Shown: positions 44,107 through 53,367 of the stretch, in pieces
Layout: each line of letters starts with the position of its first letter
Numbering within the stretch: position 1 is the first letter of the stretch
From: Xanthobacter sp. NM-59
Lineage (GTDB): Bacteria > Pseudomonadota > Alphaproteobacteria > Rhizobiales > Xanthobacteraceae
Assembly: GCF_021401125.1 (NCBI RefSeq)
Contig: NZ_JACBFQ010000002.1
Coordinates: 62,001 to 126,000 of the forward strand
Direction of reading: 5' to 3'
DNA length: 64,000 bases
Translations under genes and position numbers: made by a program
The notes under the pieces: model-generated
Database searches by the model: none
Told to the model about the DNA's origin: nothing
The model's input: the letters and a program-made list of their open reading frames with translations, nothing else

Positions 44107-45069
44107 GTGGCCGTCTATACTGACGTTTCTGCCGCCGAGATGGCGGATTTCATCGCCCGTTACGACATCGGCACCCTCACCTCCTTCCACGGCATCGCGG
44201 AGGGGGTGGAGAACTCCAATTTCCTGGTGCAGACCACGGGCGGCACCTTCATCCTCACCCTCTATGAGAAGCGGGTGGCGCGGGGTGACCTGCCCTTCTT
44301 CGTCGGCCTCATGCAGCATCTGGCGGCGCGCGGCCTCTCCTGCCCGCAGCCGGTGGCGCGGCGCGACGGAACCGTTCTGGGCGAGCTCGCCGGGCGACCG
44401 GCGGCCATGGTCACCTTCTTGCCGGGCGTCTCGGTGCGGCGCCCCACCGCCCATCATTGCGCCGAGCTGGGCGCGGGCCTCGCGCGGCTGCACCTCGCGG
44501 GCGCGGACTTCACCATGGAGCGGGCCAACGCCCTCTCAGTCGCCGGCTGGCGCCCGCTGTTCCAGGCCGCCCACGGCGCCGACAGCCTCGCGCCCGGCCT
44601 CACCGACACCATCGCGGAAGAACTCAAGGCGCTGGAGGGGGATTGGCCGAAGGGCCTACCCTCCGGCATCATCCATGCCGATTTGTTCCCCGACAACGCC
44701 TTCTTCCTGGACGAGCGGCTGTCCGGCATCATCGACTTCTATTTCGCCTGCACCGATGCGTTCGCCTATGACGTGGCCATCTGCCTCAATGCCTGGTGCT
44801 TCGAGACGGATGGTTCCTACAATGTCACCAAGGGCCGCGCCCTGCTGTCCGGCTATGCCGCCTTGCGCCCGCTGAGCGAGATCGAGGTGACCGCCTTGCC
44901 GCGCCTGGCCCGCGGCGCGGCGCTGCGCTTTCTGCTCACCCGGCTGGTGGACTGGCTGAACGTGCCCGAAGGGGCGCTGGTGAAGCCCAAGGACCCGCTG
45001 GAATATCTCAAGAAGCTGCGCTTCCACCAGCAGGTGGCCGGCGCCGAGGATTACGGCCTCATTCCATGA
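44107..45069 (+). CDS. thrB: Homoserine kinase, APH-fold (ThrB2 type)
   Basis: A 320-residue aminoglycoside-phosphotransferase-fold homoserine kinase, the alphaproteobacterial alternative to the GHMP-type ThrB. It makes O-phosphohomoserine for threonine. The kinase motifs are [11 protein letters not shown] near the N-terminus, the catalytic loop [13 protein letters not shown] and the metal-binding [12 protein letters not shown]. The gene begins with GTG 3 bp after ispH and overlaps rnhA by ATGA, giving the operon order ispH-thrB-rnhA seen widely in Hyphomicrobiales. Confidence 0.92.
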   Translation: MAVYTDVSAAEMADFIARYDIGTLTSFHGIAEGVENSNFLVQTTGGTFILTLYEKRVARGDLPFFVGLMQHLAARGLSCPQPVARRDGTVLGELAGRPAAMVTFLPGVSVRRPTAHHCAELGAGLARLHLAGADFTMERANALSVAGWRPLFQAAHGADSLAPGLTDTIAEELKALEGDWPKGLPSGIIHADLFPDNAFFLDERLSGIIDFYFACTDAFAYDVAICLNAWCFETDGSYNVTKGRALLSGYAALRPLSEIEVTALPRLARGAALRFLLTRLVDWLNVPEGALVKPKDPLEYLKKLRFHQQVAGAEDYGLIP

Positions 45070-45536
45070 AAAAGTCAGTCGAGATCTTCACCGACGGGGC
45101 CTGCTCCGGCAATCCGGGCCCCGGCGGATGGGGCGCCCTTTTGCGTTTCGGCGCAAATGAGAAGACGCTCAATGGCGGCGAGCAGCTCACCACCAACAAC
45201 CGCATGGAGATGACAGCCGCCATCAGCGCCCTGGAGGCGCTGAAGGAATCCTGCGCGGTGGAGCTGCACACCGACAGCCAGTACCTGAAGGACGGCATCA
45301 CCAAATGGGTGCACGGCTGGAAGCGTAACGGCTGGCGCACCGCCGACAAGAAGCCGGTGAAGAACCAGGATCTGTGGGAGCGCCTGGACGAGGCGCTGAA
45401 GCGCCACGAGGTGCACTGGCACTGGGTAAAGGGCCATGCCGGCCACCCCGAGAACGAGCGCGCCGACGAACTGGCCCGCGAGGGCATGGCGCCGTTCAAG
45501 ATGAGACGGGCAATCGGCGGATCGCAGGGCGCCTGA
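45066..45536 (+). CDS. rnhA: Ribonuclease HI
   Basis: A 156-residue RNase HI that degrades RNA in RNA-DNA hybrids. The carboxylates are in [16 protein letters not shown] (Asp), [11 protein letters not shown] (Glu), ELHTDSQYL (Asp) and [15 protein letters not shown] (Asp), with the basic-protrusion region [21 protein letters not shown]. The ATG overlaps the stop of thrB. Confidence 0.95.
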   Translation: MKKSVEIFTDGACSGNPGPGGWGALLRFGANEKTLNGGEQLTTNNRMEMTAAISALEALKESCAVELHTDSQYLKDGITKWVHGWKRNGWRTADKKPVKNQDLWERLDEALKRHEVHWHWVKGHAGHPENERADELAREGMAPFKMRRAIGGSQGA

Positions 45537-45672
45537 ACGCCCGGACCTGCGGCACCGGCGCGTGTGCGCGTTTTTCGCGGATGCAGAAACGTTCCGAGGG
45601 CATGGCATTGCGTTCTTTCTCAACGCCGGCGCCATCCCCTGTCCTCAAAAAGCGCCAATGAGCTGAATGCAA

Positions 45673-45704
45673 AGAAAAACCCTTCCGGCCTGAGCCGGAA
45701 GGGT
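45673..45704 (-). terminator. Terminator of the polyamine-binding protein gene
   Basis: In minus-strand sense ACCCTTCCGGC, a 4-nt loop and GCCGGAAGGGT followed by TTTTCTTT. It lies about 48 bp past the stop codon and also between the converging rnhA and potF-like genes. Confidence 0.88.
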
Positions 45705-45751
45705 CGTTGAAACGTCTCGACGCGGATCGAAGCGCGGCGCCGCAGCGCGGC

Positions 45752-46882
45752 TCACTTGCCGCGCTTGAAGTCGTTCCAGGTCTTGGTGATCACGCGCTGC
45801 AGCTTCGGATCGTTGGTGGTCACGATGAAGAGCCGCGAGAACACCTCCTTGTCCGGATAGATATTCGGATTGTCGAGGATGTCCTTGCTGATCAGCTTCT
45901 GCGACGCCAGGTTGCCGTTGGCGTAGGAGATGTAATCGGTGTTCTTCGCCGCCACTTCCGGACGCATCATGTAGTTGATGAAGGTCAGCGCCTCATCCAC
46001 ATGCTTGGCATCCTTCGGAATGGCGAAGTTGTCGAACCACATGAGCGCGCCCTGCTTGGGGATCACATAGGCGACGTTCACCGGCGTGGTCTTGGTCTTC
46101 TCGGCGGCTTCCTGGGCGCGGGTCTTGGCCTGGAACACGTCGCCCGACCAGCCCACGGCCAGACAGATGTCGCCGCGCGCCAAGGCATTGATGTAGCCCG
46201 AGGAGTCGAACTTCTTGATAAACGGCCGGATCTTCGCGAGCATCTCGCCGGCCTTCTTGATGTCATCCGGGTTCTTGGAATCCGGATTGAGGCCGAGATA
46301 GTTCATGGCGGAGGGAATGACCTCCTCCGGCCCGTCCAGCATGTAGACGCCGCAATCCTTCAGCTTGGAGAGGTTCTCCGGCTTGAAGACGATGTCCCAG
46401 GTGTTCATGGGTACGTCGCCAAGACGCTCCTTCACCTTGTCGACATTGTAGCCGATGCCGGTGGTGCCCCACATATAGTTGACCGCGTGGGCATTGTCGG
46501 GATCGTAAGCGGCAAGGCGCTTCTCGATCTCGGGCCATGCATATTGCAGGTTCGGGATCTTGGACTTGTCGAGCGGCATGAAGATGCCGGCCTTGATCTG
46601 CCGCTGCAGGAACGTGTTGGAGGGCACCACCACGTCATAGCCGGTCTTGCCGGCGAGCAGCTTGGTCTCCAGCACCTCGTTGCTGTCGAACACGTCGTAG
46701 CGGACCTTGATGCCGGTCTCCTTGGTGAACTCCTCGATCACCGTCGGGTCGATATAGTCCGACCAGTTGAAGACGTTGACCACCTTCTCCTGGGCGAAGG
46801 CCGGACCGCCAAGGACCATACCGGCCCCGAGCGCGACGCCCAGCCCCACTCCGAAGACAGCCGCTTTGATAGCGCTGCTCAT
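45752..46882 (-). CDS. potF: Polyamine ABC transporter substrate-binding protein (PotF/PotD type)
   Basis: A 376-residue periplasmic protein. Signal peptide MSSAIKAAVFGVGLGVALGAGMVLGGPAFA. The mature start KVVNVFNWSDYIDPTVIEEFTKETGIKV matches PotF/PotD, with the polyamine-pocket residues in NWSDYID, VGWSGDVFQA and YVIPKQGALMWFDNFAIPKDA. It binds putrescine or spermidine. No permease or ATPase genes follow; the neighbour downstream is convergent. The start at 46882 follows GGAGAAGAGCGG. It is 197 bp downstream of a PuuA-like gene on the same strand, so it forms a polyamine-use pair. Confidence 0.9.
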   Translation of the reverse strand: MSSAIKAAVFGVGLGVALGAGMVLGGPAFAQEKVVNVFNWSDYIDPTVIEEFTKETGIKVRYDVFDSNEVLETKLLAGKTGYDVVVPSNTFLQRQIKAGIFMPLDKSKIPNLQYAWPEIEKRLAAYDPDNAHAVNYMWGTTGIGYNVDKVKERLGDVPMNTWDIVFKPENLSKLKDCGVYMLDGPEEVIPSAMNYLGLNPDSKNPDDIKKAGEMLAKIRPFIKKFDSSGYINALARGDICLAVGWSGDVFQAKTRAQEAAEKTKTTPVNVAYVIPKQGALMWFDNFAIPKDAKHVDEALTFINYMMRPEVAAKNTDYISYANGNLASQKLISKDILDNPNIYPDKEVFSRLFIVTTNDPKLQRVITKTWNDFKRGK

Positions 46883-47079
46883 CCGCTCTTCTCCTCTGAG
46901 AGACGGCGGGATTGTCCCTCCCGCCCGCATGAAAGAGGCTATTGCGTCCCGCTGGGGCTCTCAACCGGAAAAGTCAAAAGCCCTCAGCAAAAGCATTAGC
47001 TCGGCCGACGCCCGGGTGACCGGGGCCCGGAAAAGGAAAGAGAAGGCGAATGCGGGTGCATGTTCGACTTCTCCTGACA

Positions 47080-48474
47080 TCATAGATAGGTTTCGTATTC
47101 CAGCGGCAGGATGACGCGCGTGAAGGCCGCCAATTCTTCCTCCTTCATCACCGCATACACCCTGCGGTATTCCTCGCCGAACGCCTTGGCGATGAAGGGG
47201 GAGGCGCGAAAGCGGGCGACCGCGTCGGCCATGGAAGGGCTCAGCTGCGGCGCCTCGTGGTCATAGGCGTTGCCGGCCAGAGGCGGCGGCGGCTCGATCT
47301 TCTGTTCAAGTCCCTCCAGCATGCCGGCCAGGATGGCGGCAAGCACGAGGTGCGGATGCGCCTCCGCGCCGGCGATGCGATGTTCCAGCCGCCGGGCCTG
47401 GGGCGGGCCATTGGGCACGCGCACCGCCACCGAGCGATTGTCATAACCCCATGTCACCGAAACCGGCGCATAGCTGCCCGGCACCAGGCGGCGATAGCCG
47501 TTGAAGCTGGGCACGAACAGCAGGGTCGAATCGAGCATGGTGGCCAGAAGGCCGCCGGCGGCGTGGCGCAGCGCGTCGTCCCCCCCGTCCGGCCGGGCGA
47601 AGAAATTGCCGCCGTCCTTGTCCACCAGGCTCACATGCACATGCATGCCATTGCCGGCGAAATCTACCAGCGGCTTGGCCATGAAGGTGGCGCGCAGGCC
47701 ATTGCGCCGCGCCACGCCCTCAATGAGGCGGCGGAGCAGAATGGCATCATCGGCGGCCGCCATGGGGTCGGCGCGATGATAGAGATTGACCTCGAACTGG
47801 CCGGGCGCGGCTTCCGAAATCACGGTGTCGGCGGGCAGCCCCTGGGCCACGCAGGCCTCGCGCACTTCGTGCAGCACCGGCGCGAAGGCATCGAGGTCGG
47901 ACATGGAATACATGTTCTGCCGCGGCTGCCCCGTGGCGCGGAACACGGGCTCCGGCGCCTCACCGGCCTCACCGGGCTTCATCAGGTAGAATTCAAGCTC
48001 GAACGCGACGCAGGGGGTGAGGCCCAGCGCGTCAAAACGGGAAACGATCTTCGCGAGCTGCTGGCGCGGATCGAGCCGCCAGGGGCGCCCGCGCGGCGAG
48101 CCATCGGGCTCGAACATGGTGATGAGCACCTGGGCGGTGGGGCGCGAGGCCCAGGGCACCGGCTTCAGCGTGCCGGCCACCGGCCAGCATAGGCCGTCCT
48201 TGTCGCCGGTTTCCAGATGGATCTCGGTCGCCTCCACCTCGCAGCCCCACACGTCGAGACCGAAGATGGACAGCGGAATGGCGACCCCATCCTTCCACAC
48301 CTTGCCGATGGAGGTGCCGGGCAGCCATTTGCCCCTGAGGACACCGGACGTATCCGGTAGCAGGACCTCCACCACGTCGGGGGTGCCGAAGGTGTTCAAA
48401 TAGGCCGCGGCCTCATCCTTCGGCGCGCCTTGCGCCGCAGGTTCGAGAGGCTGGCCGGACGCAGATGCCGGCAT
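47080..48474 (-). CDS. Glutamine-synthetase-family gamma-glutamylpolyamine synthetase (PuuA-like)
   Basis: A 464-residue glutamine-synthetase-fold ligase. Catalytic features are FELEFYLMKPG (Glu), EAAPGQFEVNLYH, GNGMHVHVSLVDKDG, NGYRRLVPGSYAPVSVTWGYDNRSVAVR and RLEHRIAGAEAHPHL. The Tyr-adenylylation region of true GlnA is lacking, and polyamine context (PotF-like gene next) points to gamma-glutamylputrescine synthesis from glutamate, putrescine and ATP, the first step of the Puu route. Other GlnA-like ligases of amines remain possible. CTGGAGCATC precedes the start at 48474. Confidence 0.85.
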   Translation of the reverse strand: MPASASGQPLEPAAQGAPKDEAAAYLNTFGTPDVVEVLLPDTSGVLRGKWLPGTSIGKVWKDGVAIPLSIFGLDVWGCEVEATEIHLETGDKDGLCWPVAGTLKPVPWASRPTAQVLITMFEPDGSPRGRPWRLDPRQQLAKIVSRFDALGLTPCVAFELEFYLMKPGEAGEAPEPVFRATGQPRQNMYSMSDLDAFAPVLHEVREACVAQGLPADTVISEAAPGQFEVNLYHRADPMAAADDAILLRRLIEGVARRNGLRATFMAKPLVDFAGNGMHVHVSLVDKDGGNFFARPDGGDDALRHAAGGLLATMLDSTLLFVPSFNGYRRLVPGSYAPVSVTWGYDNRSVAVRVPNGPPQARRLEHRIAGAEAHPHLVLAAILAGMLEGLEQKIEPPPPLAGNAYDHEAPQLSPSMADAVARFRASPFIAKAFGEEYRRVYAVMKEEELAAFTRVILPLEYETYL

Positions 48475-48682
48475 GATGCTCCAGGCGACTGGTTGCAGGA
48501 CCTCCATCCAAGCGCGAAGCCGCGAAAGCTTCAAGCGTCACGATGGCCTTCCGTGCGATCCGCGTTCACCGGAGCGCGCCGGACGGGCGCGCGAACCGGG
48601 CCCCCGTTCGGGATCCGGGAGCGCGGGCCCGTCAATGCCGGGGCCGGGGCGGGCTTCGCGCGCCGCCCCGCGGGCAAACGCC

Positions 48683-49024
48683 TCAGCCGCGCTCGATGTC
48701 GAAGCCGGCGGCCTTCCAGGCCATGATTCCACCCTGCATGTGCTCCTCGAACGGCAGGCCGGCGCGCTGCGCCGCCGCCAGCGCCTGCTGCGAGCGCTGG
48801 CCCGAGCGGCAGGAGAACACCAGGCGCTTGCCCGCCGGATCCGGCAGCGGCTCCACGCCGAGCCGGCTGAGCGGCACGTTCACGGCGCCGGGAATGCGCT
48901 CGGCCGCGACTTCGTTCAGCTCGCGCACGTCCACCAGGAGAATGGTGCCATTGGCCATTCCGGTCTTCACGTCGGCGGGGGTCAGATGGGTCACGACCCC
49001 ACCGAAGGGATTTCTTTCGCTCAT
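48683..49024 (-). CDS. Single-domain rhodanese
   Basis: A 113-residue rhodanese starting MSERNPFGGVVTHLTPADVK. The active-site loop is VFSCRSGQRS, with persulfide-forming Cys about residue 77; LLVDVRELNEVAAERIPGAVNVPLSRL is the usual CH2A motif. It would move sulfane sulfur in the cytoplasm (thiosulfate or a persulfide to an acceptor such as cyanide or a thiol). GAGGACGTCGCATTC precedes the start. It is 208 bp upstream of the PuuA-like gene and may be separately transcribed. Confidence 0.9.
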   Translation of the reverse strand: MSERNPFGGVVTHLTPADVKTGMANGTILLVDVRELNEVAAERIPGAVNVPLSRLGVEPLPDPAGKRLVFSCRSGQRSQQALAAAQRAGLPFEEHMQGGIMAWKAAGFDIERG

Positions 49025-49322
49025 GAATGCGACGTCCTCGAAAAGAAGCGCGAACCCTGCACCCGTCTTATGCTGCAACGCAAGTCCAATGACGCCGCGC
49101 ATGCCCCATGCACAACCTTTGATAGGCATACGCCTCCAATAAACCCCATGGGCCCGCATGTGGAAAAATCGGGCCGCCGCGCCAAGGCCACAGCCAAGCC
49201 TGATCTTCGTCAGACTCTTTGCTCATGTGCCGTTCATGTTGGCCTTGGTAAACCGCCCTTCGTCATCAGATCTGTGCCCCTCGCACACGGGCCTGACGGG
49301 AAGGGGATGACAGGAAAAAATC
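49025..49322. other. Divergent region between rhodanese and small secreted protein
   Basis: 298 bp, less GC-rich near its right end (GACTCTTTGCTCATGTG). It presumably contains divergent promoters. No specific site is recognised. Confidence 0.4.
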
Positions 49323-49697
49323 ATGCTGATCCGCGCCGGGCTGGTCGCCCTCATCCTTGCGGGCGCTCTCGCGGGCTTCGCCCCGACAGCGCAGGCGCAG
49401 AACAATTCCGCCTCGGGAGGGCTCATGGGCGGCCCCACGGGCTCCAGGATCGACCTGCCGTCCAACCACCAGCCCCCGCCGGCGGATTATGTGCCCGGCG
49501 CGGACAATGTGCCGCCGGCCGATTACGTGCCCGGCGCCGATGGCGCGCCTCCGGCGGACGCCGCGCCCGGCCCCGGTTCCACGCCGCTGCCGGCCTATGC
49601 GCCGCAGGTCTACTATATGTGGGGCCCGGATGGGCAGTGCTACATGCAGGGGGCGAATTGGGAAACGGTGCCCGTTTACCGTCGCTACTGCGAGTGA
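49323..49697 (+). CDS. Small secreted protein with tandem P-A-D-Y-V-P-G-A-D repeats
   Basis: A 124-residue protein with a signal peptide (MLIRAGLVALILAGALAGFAPTAQA). The mature part has a short repeated module PPADYVPGADNV then PPADYVPGADGA then PPADAAPG, about 12 residues each. The C-terminus YYMWGPDGQCYMQGANWETVPVYRRYC has two cysteines that could pair. ACAGGAAAAAATC precedes the ATG. Function unknown; a secreted or envelope protein with a flexible acidic-Pro linker is the cautious reading. Confidence 0.75.
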   Translation: MLIRAGLVALILAGALAGFAPTAQAQNNSASGGLMGGPTGSRIDLPSNHQPPPADYVPGADNVPPADYVPGADGAPPADAAPGPGSTPLPAYAPQVYYMWGPDGQCYMQGANWETVPVYRRYCE

Positions 49698-49750
49698 TCC
49701 AACAGGACTGTTGATCGGTTCCGTTCCCCCGCACGGTTCCGATCAATGGG

Positions 49751-49780
49751 AAGGCGCCGGCTCTTCGCCGGCGCCTTTTC
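49751..49780 (+). terminator. Terminator after the small secreted protein
   Basis: AAGGCGCCGG, a 7-nt loop and CCGGCGCCTT followed by T, 53 bp after the stop. Confidence 0.85.
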
Positions 49781-49856
49781 CATTCCAAGGGCCCGCCATC
49801 CTCGCCGCCGCCCCCTTGCCGCTGCCCCCTGGTCCCGCGGCGGCAAAGCTGCTCAG

Positions 49857-50831
49857 ATGGCGGATAAATCCTTCGTCCGATTCTTCTGGGTGCTGCGCTT
49901 CGTGTTGAACCTGCCCGATCTCGATGCTCTGCGGAGCGGCGGCAAGCGGACCGTCGCCTTGGCCCTCGCCGCGGTGGAGACCCGGCGCGGCCAGCCGGAC
50001 CTCGTGACCCTGCTCGATGCCGCGGCCAAGGCCGGCAAGGCCCACGTTTTGGGCCTGACGGGTCCGCCCGGCGTGGGCAAGTCCACCCTCACCAACGCCC
50101 TCGTGCATCGCGCCCGCGCGGCGGGGCAGACGGTGGCGGTGCTCGCGGTCGACCCCTCCTCCCGCCGCACCAAGGGCGCCCTCCTCGGCGATCGCGCCCG
50201 CATCCAGACCGACCCGGAGGACCGGGGCGTGTTCGTGCGCTCCATGGCGGCGCGCGACCGGCTCGGCGGCCTCTCCGACGATGCCATTGCGGCGGTGGCG
50301 CTGCTGCGGGCCGTCTATGACCTCGTGATCGTGGAAACCGTGGGCGTCGGCCAGTCGGAGGCGGACATCTCCCTGGTGGCGGACACGGTGGTGCTGTGCA
50401 TCCAGCCCGCCTCGGGCGACAGCCTGCAATTCATGAAAGCGGGGGTGATGGAGCTGCCGGACATCATCGTGGTCACCAAGGCGGACATGGTGGAGGTCTC
50501 CCGCCGCGCCGCCTCGGAGGTCGCCGGCGCGCTCTCCCTTTCGGGGGGCAGCGAGGCCTGGAAGGTACCGGTGATCCGCCTTTCCGCCGCCAGCGGCGAG
50601 GGCCTCGATGCCTTCGACGCGGCGGTGGACAGCCATCGCGCCTTCATGGCCGCCGAAGGCCGGCGCGAGGCGCTGCGGGCGGCGCAGGAAAGCAAGTGGG
50701 TGGAGGAGGCCATCAAGGTGCGCTTCGGCACCCATGGCCTCGGCCGCGCCCGCAGCCTTGCCACCACTGCGTGCACCCCCTTCGCCAAAGAAGCGGAATT
50801 GGCGGCCCGGTTAACCTCCGATCAACGGTGA
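49857..50831 (+). CDS. meaB: Methylmalonyl-CoA mutase-associated GTPase MeaB (ArgK-type)
   Basis: A 324-residue G3E-family GTPase. G1 is LTGPPGVGKSTLTNAL; G3-like is VETVGVGQSEADISLVADTVV; the guanine motif is VVTKADMVEV. VDPSSRRTKGALLGDRARI and DRGVFVRSMA are diagnostic of MeaB/ArgK. MeaB protects and reloads B12-dependent acyl-CoA mutases (methylmalonyl- or ethylmalonyl-CoA mutase). No mutase gene is in this window. The assumed ATG at 49857 has a weak ribosome-binding site. The N-terminus FVRFFWVLRFVLNLPDLDALRSG is somewhat unusual, so the true start could be a little downstream. Confidence 0.9.
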   Translation: MADKSFVRFFWVLRFVLNLPDLDALRSGGKRTVALALAAVETRRGQPDLVTLLDAAAKAGKAHVLGLTGPPGVGKSTLTNALVHRARAAGQTVAVLAVDPSSRRTKGALLGDRARIQTDPEDRGVFVRSMAARDRLGGLSDDAIAAVALLRAVYDLVIVETVGVGQSEADISLVADTVVLCIQPASGDSLQFMKAGVMELPDIIVVTKADMVEVSRRAASEVAGALSLSGGSEAWKVPVIRLSAASGEGLDAFDAAVDSHRAFMAAEGRREALRAAQESKWVEEAIKVRFGTHGLGRARSLATTACTPFAKEAELAARLTSDQR

Positions 50832-50998
50832 TCGGTCAATGTTCTTGTCTGTCGCCGGCACGCAACAGCCGGCGCGCTAAGGGCGCTTTCCCGCGGGCCG
50901 CGACACGCACCGCGCAGGGCGCATGAATGCGATCATCCCCGGCATGTGCCGCGAACCAACGCGGCCGGCCCGGCAATGAGCGGACGAGGGCAGAACCC

Positions 50999-52324
50999 AT
51001 GGCTTCTTCGGATGTGTGGCGGCGCGCGCTGCCGCTCGTCGTCGCCGTCGGCGTGCTGGCCCCGCAGCCGCGGGCACCGAAGGCGGGCGAGCTGGGGCTG
51101 ATGGACCGCCCGGGCGCGACGGCTCTCCTCTCCGCCCCCCTTGCCGCGCCCATGCGCACCCTGAAGGTCGCGACCCTCGATTTGCCCCAGCCCATCGGCA
51201 CCATGCCGTCCGTCCCCGACCTGCCGGCCGAGGCGAAGGCCCCGGCTCCACCCCCCGCGCGCGCCGTCACCGCCGACCGGGACTATCAGTATCCCCCGCC
51301 TTTGGTGATGGGTGACCCCGAACCCGCCGCGCCCGAGGCGGCGCCGATCCGGGTCGCCAGCCTCACGCCCGATCCGGCCCCCATCGCCGCCAGCCCGGCG
51401 GCCATGGAAGAGCCCGCAGCTTCGACGGCGGACGACGCCTCCGCCATTCCCACGATCGCGGATACGACCCCGGCCGCCAGCGCTCATCTTGAGCTCGCTC
51501 TCGACCTGCTGCTGGAACTGCCGGTGATTCAGGACGATGGCGCAGGCCTTGCGGCCTCGACCGCCTTCGGCCCGGATTTTGACGGCATGGAAGCCGCGGA
51601 TGTGGCCCTTCCGGCTGAGCCCGAAATGGTTCCCGACGAGAGCGCGCCCAGCAACGCCTTGACCGAGGTTTCCCCCGGCGAGGCGTCCGCTCCCGCCGTG
51701 CTGCACGACACCCGCACGGTGTTTGCAAGCGATCCGCGCCAGTTCCCGCCGCTGGCCTTTGAATACCACGCCTTGGCCGACCAGGGCTTCGTGCCCCAGC
51801 CGCTGGCCCCACCGACGCCCGCCCCCGCCTTGGCCCCCGCCGTGGTGGAGCAGAGCGCCGAGCGCGACGGTATCTGGCCCTCTCCGGCGCAGCGCCTGGG
51901 CCTTGCCGGCGCTGGCCTCGCCCGCGCCCAGAAGTGCCTGGCGGAAGCCATCTATTTCGAGAGCCGGGGGGAGCCGAAGCGCGGCCAGATCGCGGTCGCC
52001 CAGGTGGTGGTGAACCGCGTATTCTCCGGCTATTACCCGGCGGATGTGTGCGGCACGGTCTATCAGAACGCGCATCGCCACCTCGCCTGCCAGTTCACCT
52101 TCGCCTGCGACAATGTGAAGGACGTGATCCGCGAGCCCGACATGTGGGTGCAGGCCAAGCAGATCGCCGCCGAAATGCTGGATGGCAAGCTGTGGCTCGA
52201 CAGCGTCGGCCGCGCCACCCACTATCACGCTTATTGGGTGCATCCGAGCTGGGTGCGGGAGATGAACAAGCTCGACCGCATCGGCGTGCACACCTTCTAC
52301 CGCCCGCGACGCTGGCAGGGCTGA
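50999..52324 (+). CDS. SleB-type cell-wall hydrolase with long Pro/Ala linker
   Basis: A 441-residue exported protein. The C-terminal 130 residues are a Hydrolase_2 (SleB/CwlJ) domain: CLAEAIYFESRGEPKRGQIAVAQVVVNRVFSGYYPADVC, then CQFTFACD and ATHYHAYWVHPSWV. The Glu of YFESRGE is the expected catalytic acid, and these enzymes cut peptidoglycan. Before it lies a 300-residue linker rich in Pro, Ala, Asp and Glu. A short N-terminal hydrophobic stretch (RRALPLVVAVGVLAP) anchors or exports it. GGACGAGGGC precedes the start. It is followed by the GNAT gene after 19 bp. Confidence 0.88.
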   Translation: MASSDVWRRALPLVVAVGVLAPQPRAPKAGELGLMDRPGATALLSAPLAAPMRTLKVATLDLPQPIGTMPSVPDLPAEAKAPAPPPARAVTADRDYQYPPPLVMGDPEPAAPEAAPIRVASLTPDPAPIAASPAAMEEPAASTADDASAIPTIADTTPAASAHLELALDLLLELPVIQDDGAGLAASTAFGPDFDGMEAADVALPAEPEMVPDESAPSNALTEVSPGEASAPAVLHDTRTVFASDPRQFPPLAFEYHALADQGFVPQPLAPPTPAPALAPAVVEQSAERDGIWPSPAQRLGLAGAGLARAQKCLAEAIYFESRGEPKRGQIAVAQVVVNRVFSGYYPADVCGTVYQNAHRHLACQFTFACDNVKDVIREPDMWVQAKQIAAEMLDGKLWLDSVGRATHYHAYWVHPSWVREMNKLDRIGVHTFYRPRRWQG

Positions 52325-52343
52325 AGACGCGGCGGGAGGGGCC

Positions 52344-52892
52344 ATGATCGAGGACAGCTTTCTGGCCCGCCCCCATCCGGCCTTCCGCGAAAGCTACATC
52401 GCAGCCCTGCGGGAAGGCTTCGTGTGGGCCGCCCGCGCGCCGCTGGCTGAGGACGCTATCGCCTTTGCCGCCAGCCACTTCCCCGATTATCTGCGCCGAC
52501 TGGATGAGGACGGGCAGATGCCCAAGCCCGGCGGACCGGCGCTGAGCGGCGTGCCCGCAAACACCTTCTGGCTGGTGAGTGGCACAACCTTCATCGGCGC
52601 GGTGAACATCCGCTCTCGCGTCGATACCCCGGCCCTCACCCATTTCGGCGGGCATGTGGGCTATGCGGTGCGCCCCTCGCTGCAAGGGCGCGGCTATGGC
52701 CGCCACCAGCTGGCGCTGGCGCTCGACATCTGCCGGGGCATGGGCCTCAGCGTGCCGCGCCTGAGCTGCGCCGAGGACAACCACGCCTCGCGCCGGGTCA
52801 TCGAGGCCAATGGCGGCCTGCTGCTGCGCCGCTGCCCGCCCGCATGGTACGCACCCTACCCATTCCGCCTGTACGAGATCCCTCTGCTGTAG
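52344..52892 (+). CDS. GNAT-family N-acetyltransferase
   Basis: A 182-residue acetyltransferase. The acetyl-CoA motif is GYAVRPSLQGRGYGRHQLALALD (about residues 110-132), followed by RLSCAEDNHASRRVIEANGG. The N-terminal half FRESYIAALREGFVW and HFPDYLRRLDED belongs to a subgroup of predicted acetyltransferases without known substrate. It is 19 bp after the hydrolase gene and probably cotranscribed. Confidence 0.9.
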   Translation: MIEDSFLARPHPAFRESYIAALREGFVWAARAPLAEDAIAFAASHFPDYLRRLDEDGQMPKPGGPALSGVPANTFWLVSGTTFIGAVNIRSRVDTPALTHFGGHVGYAVRPSLQGRGYGRHQLALALDICRGMGLSVPRLSCAEDNHASRRVIEANGGLLLRRCPPAWYAPYPFRLYEIPLL

Positions 52893-53136
52893 CCGGCCGC
52901 GGGGTGGCCACGTCCCTGCTTTTCACTCGGGCCTGCCCGACAAGTGGGGCACCGAAAGCAGTCGATGAAAGCAGCGCTCACCGCTCATCGCCAGTCAGCA
53001 GCGGGGCGCAAGCGCCTCCTCCCCAACCCAAGTCCCGCAGATTGGCGCCCCGAACCTGGCGCCCCGAACTTGGCGCGACCGGAACGCCGCTTCCACGCGG
53101 GACCGAAACTCCGCCCCAGGGCATGGCTCCATCCCG

Positions 53137-53200
53137 GAGCGCGTTCGAGCGAAGCGGATGCCGGCCCGCCTCAGGAAGACGCGTGAACGCGATGCGCCGG
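53137..53200. repeat. Dispersed intergenic repeat, copy D
   Basis: GCGCGTTCGAGCGAAGCGGA, TGCCGGCCCGCC, AGGAAGACGCGTGAACGCG. It aligns with copies A, B and C around the CGAGCGA and GAAGACGCG blocks. Confidence 0.45.
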
Positions 53201-53260
53201 AGCCCCTTCATTTCCGCGACGGGAGCGGCGGCACGGCACCGCGCGCTTCCCCCTAAGCGA

Positions 53261-53297
53261 GAAAAGAAAACGGGCCCCGCTGCGCGCAGGGCCCGCG
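53261..53297 (-). terminator. Terminator of maeB
   Basis: In minus-strand sense CGGGCCC, an 11-nt loop and GGGCCCG followed by TTTTCTTTTC, 71 bp past the maeB stop. Confidence 0.85.
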
Positions 53298-53367
53298 TCT
53301 TCGGAATAGGTCGGCACGCCGCCGCCGGCAGGCGGGAAGCCTTGCGGCCCCCTGCCCGCAGCTGCGT

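Larger units (their letters stand above)
52893..53367. other. Intergenic region between GNAT and maeB
   Basis: 475 bp between converging genes, with no believable gene. It contains a small direct repeat of GGCGCCCCGAAC (53045-53075), dispersed repeat copy D (53137-53200) and a terminator for maeB (53261-53297). Confidence 0.5.
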
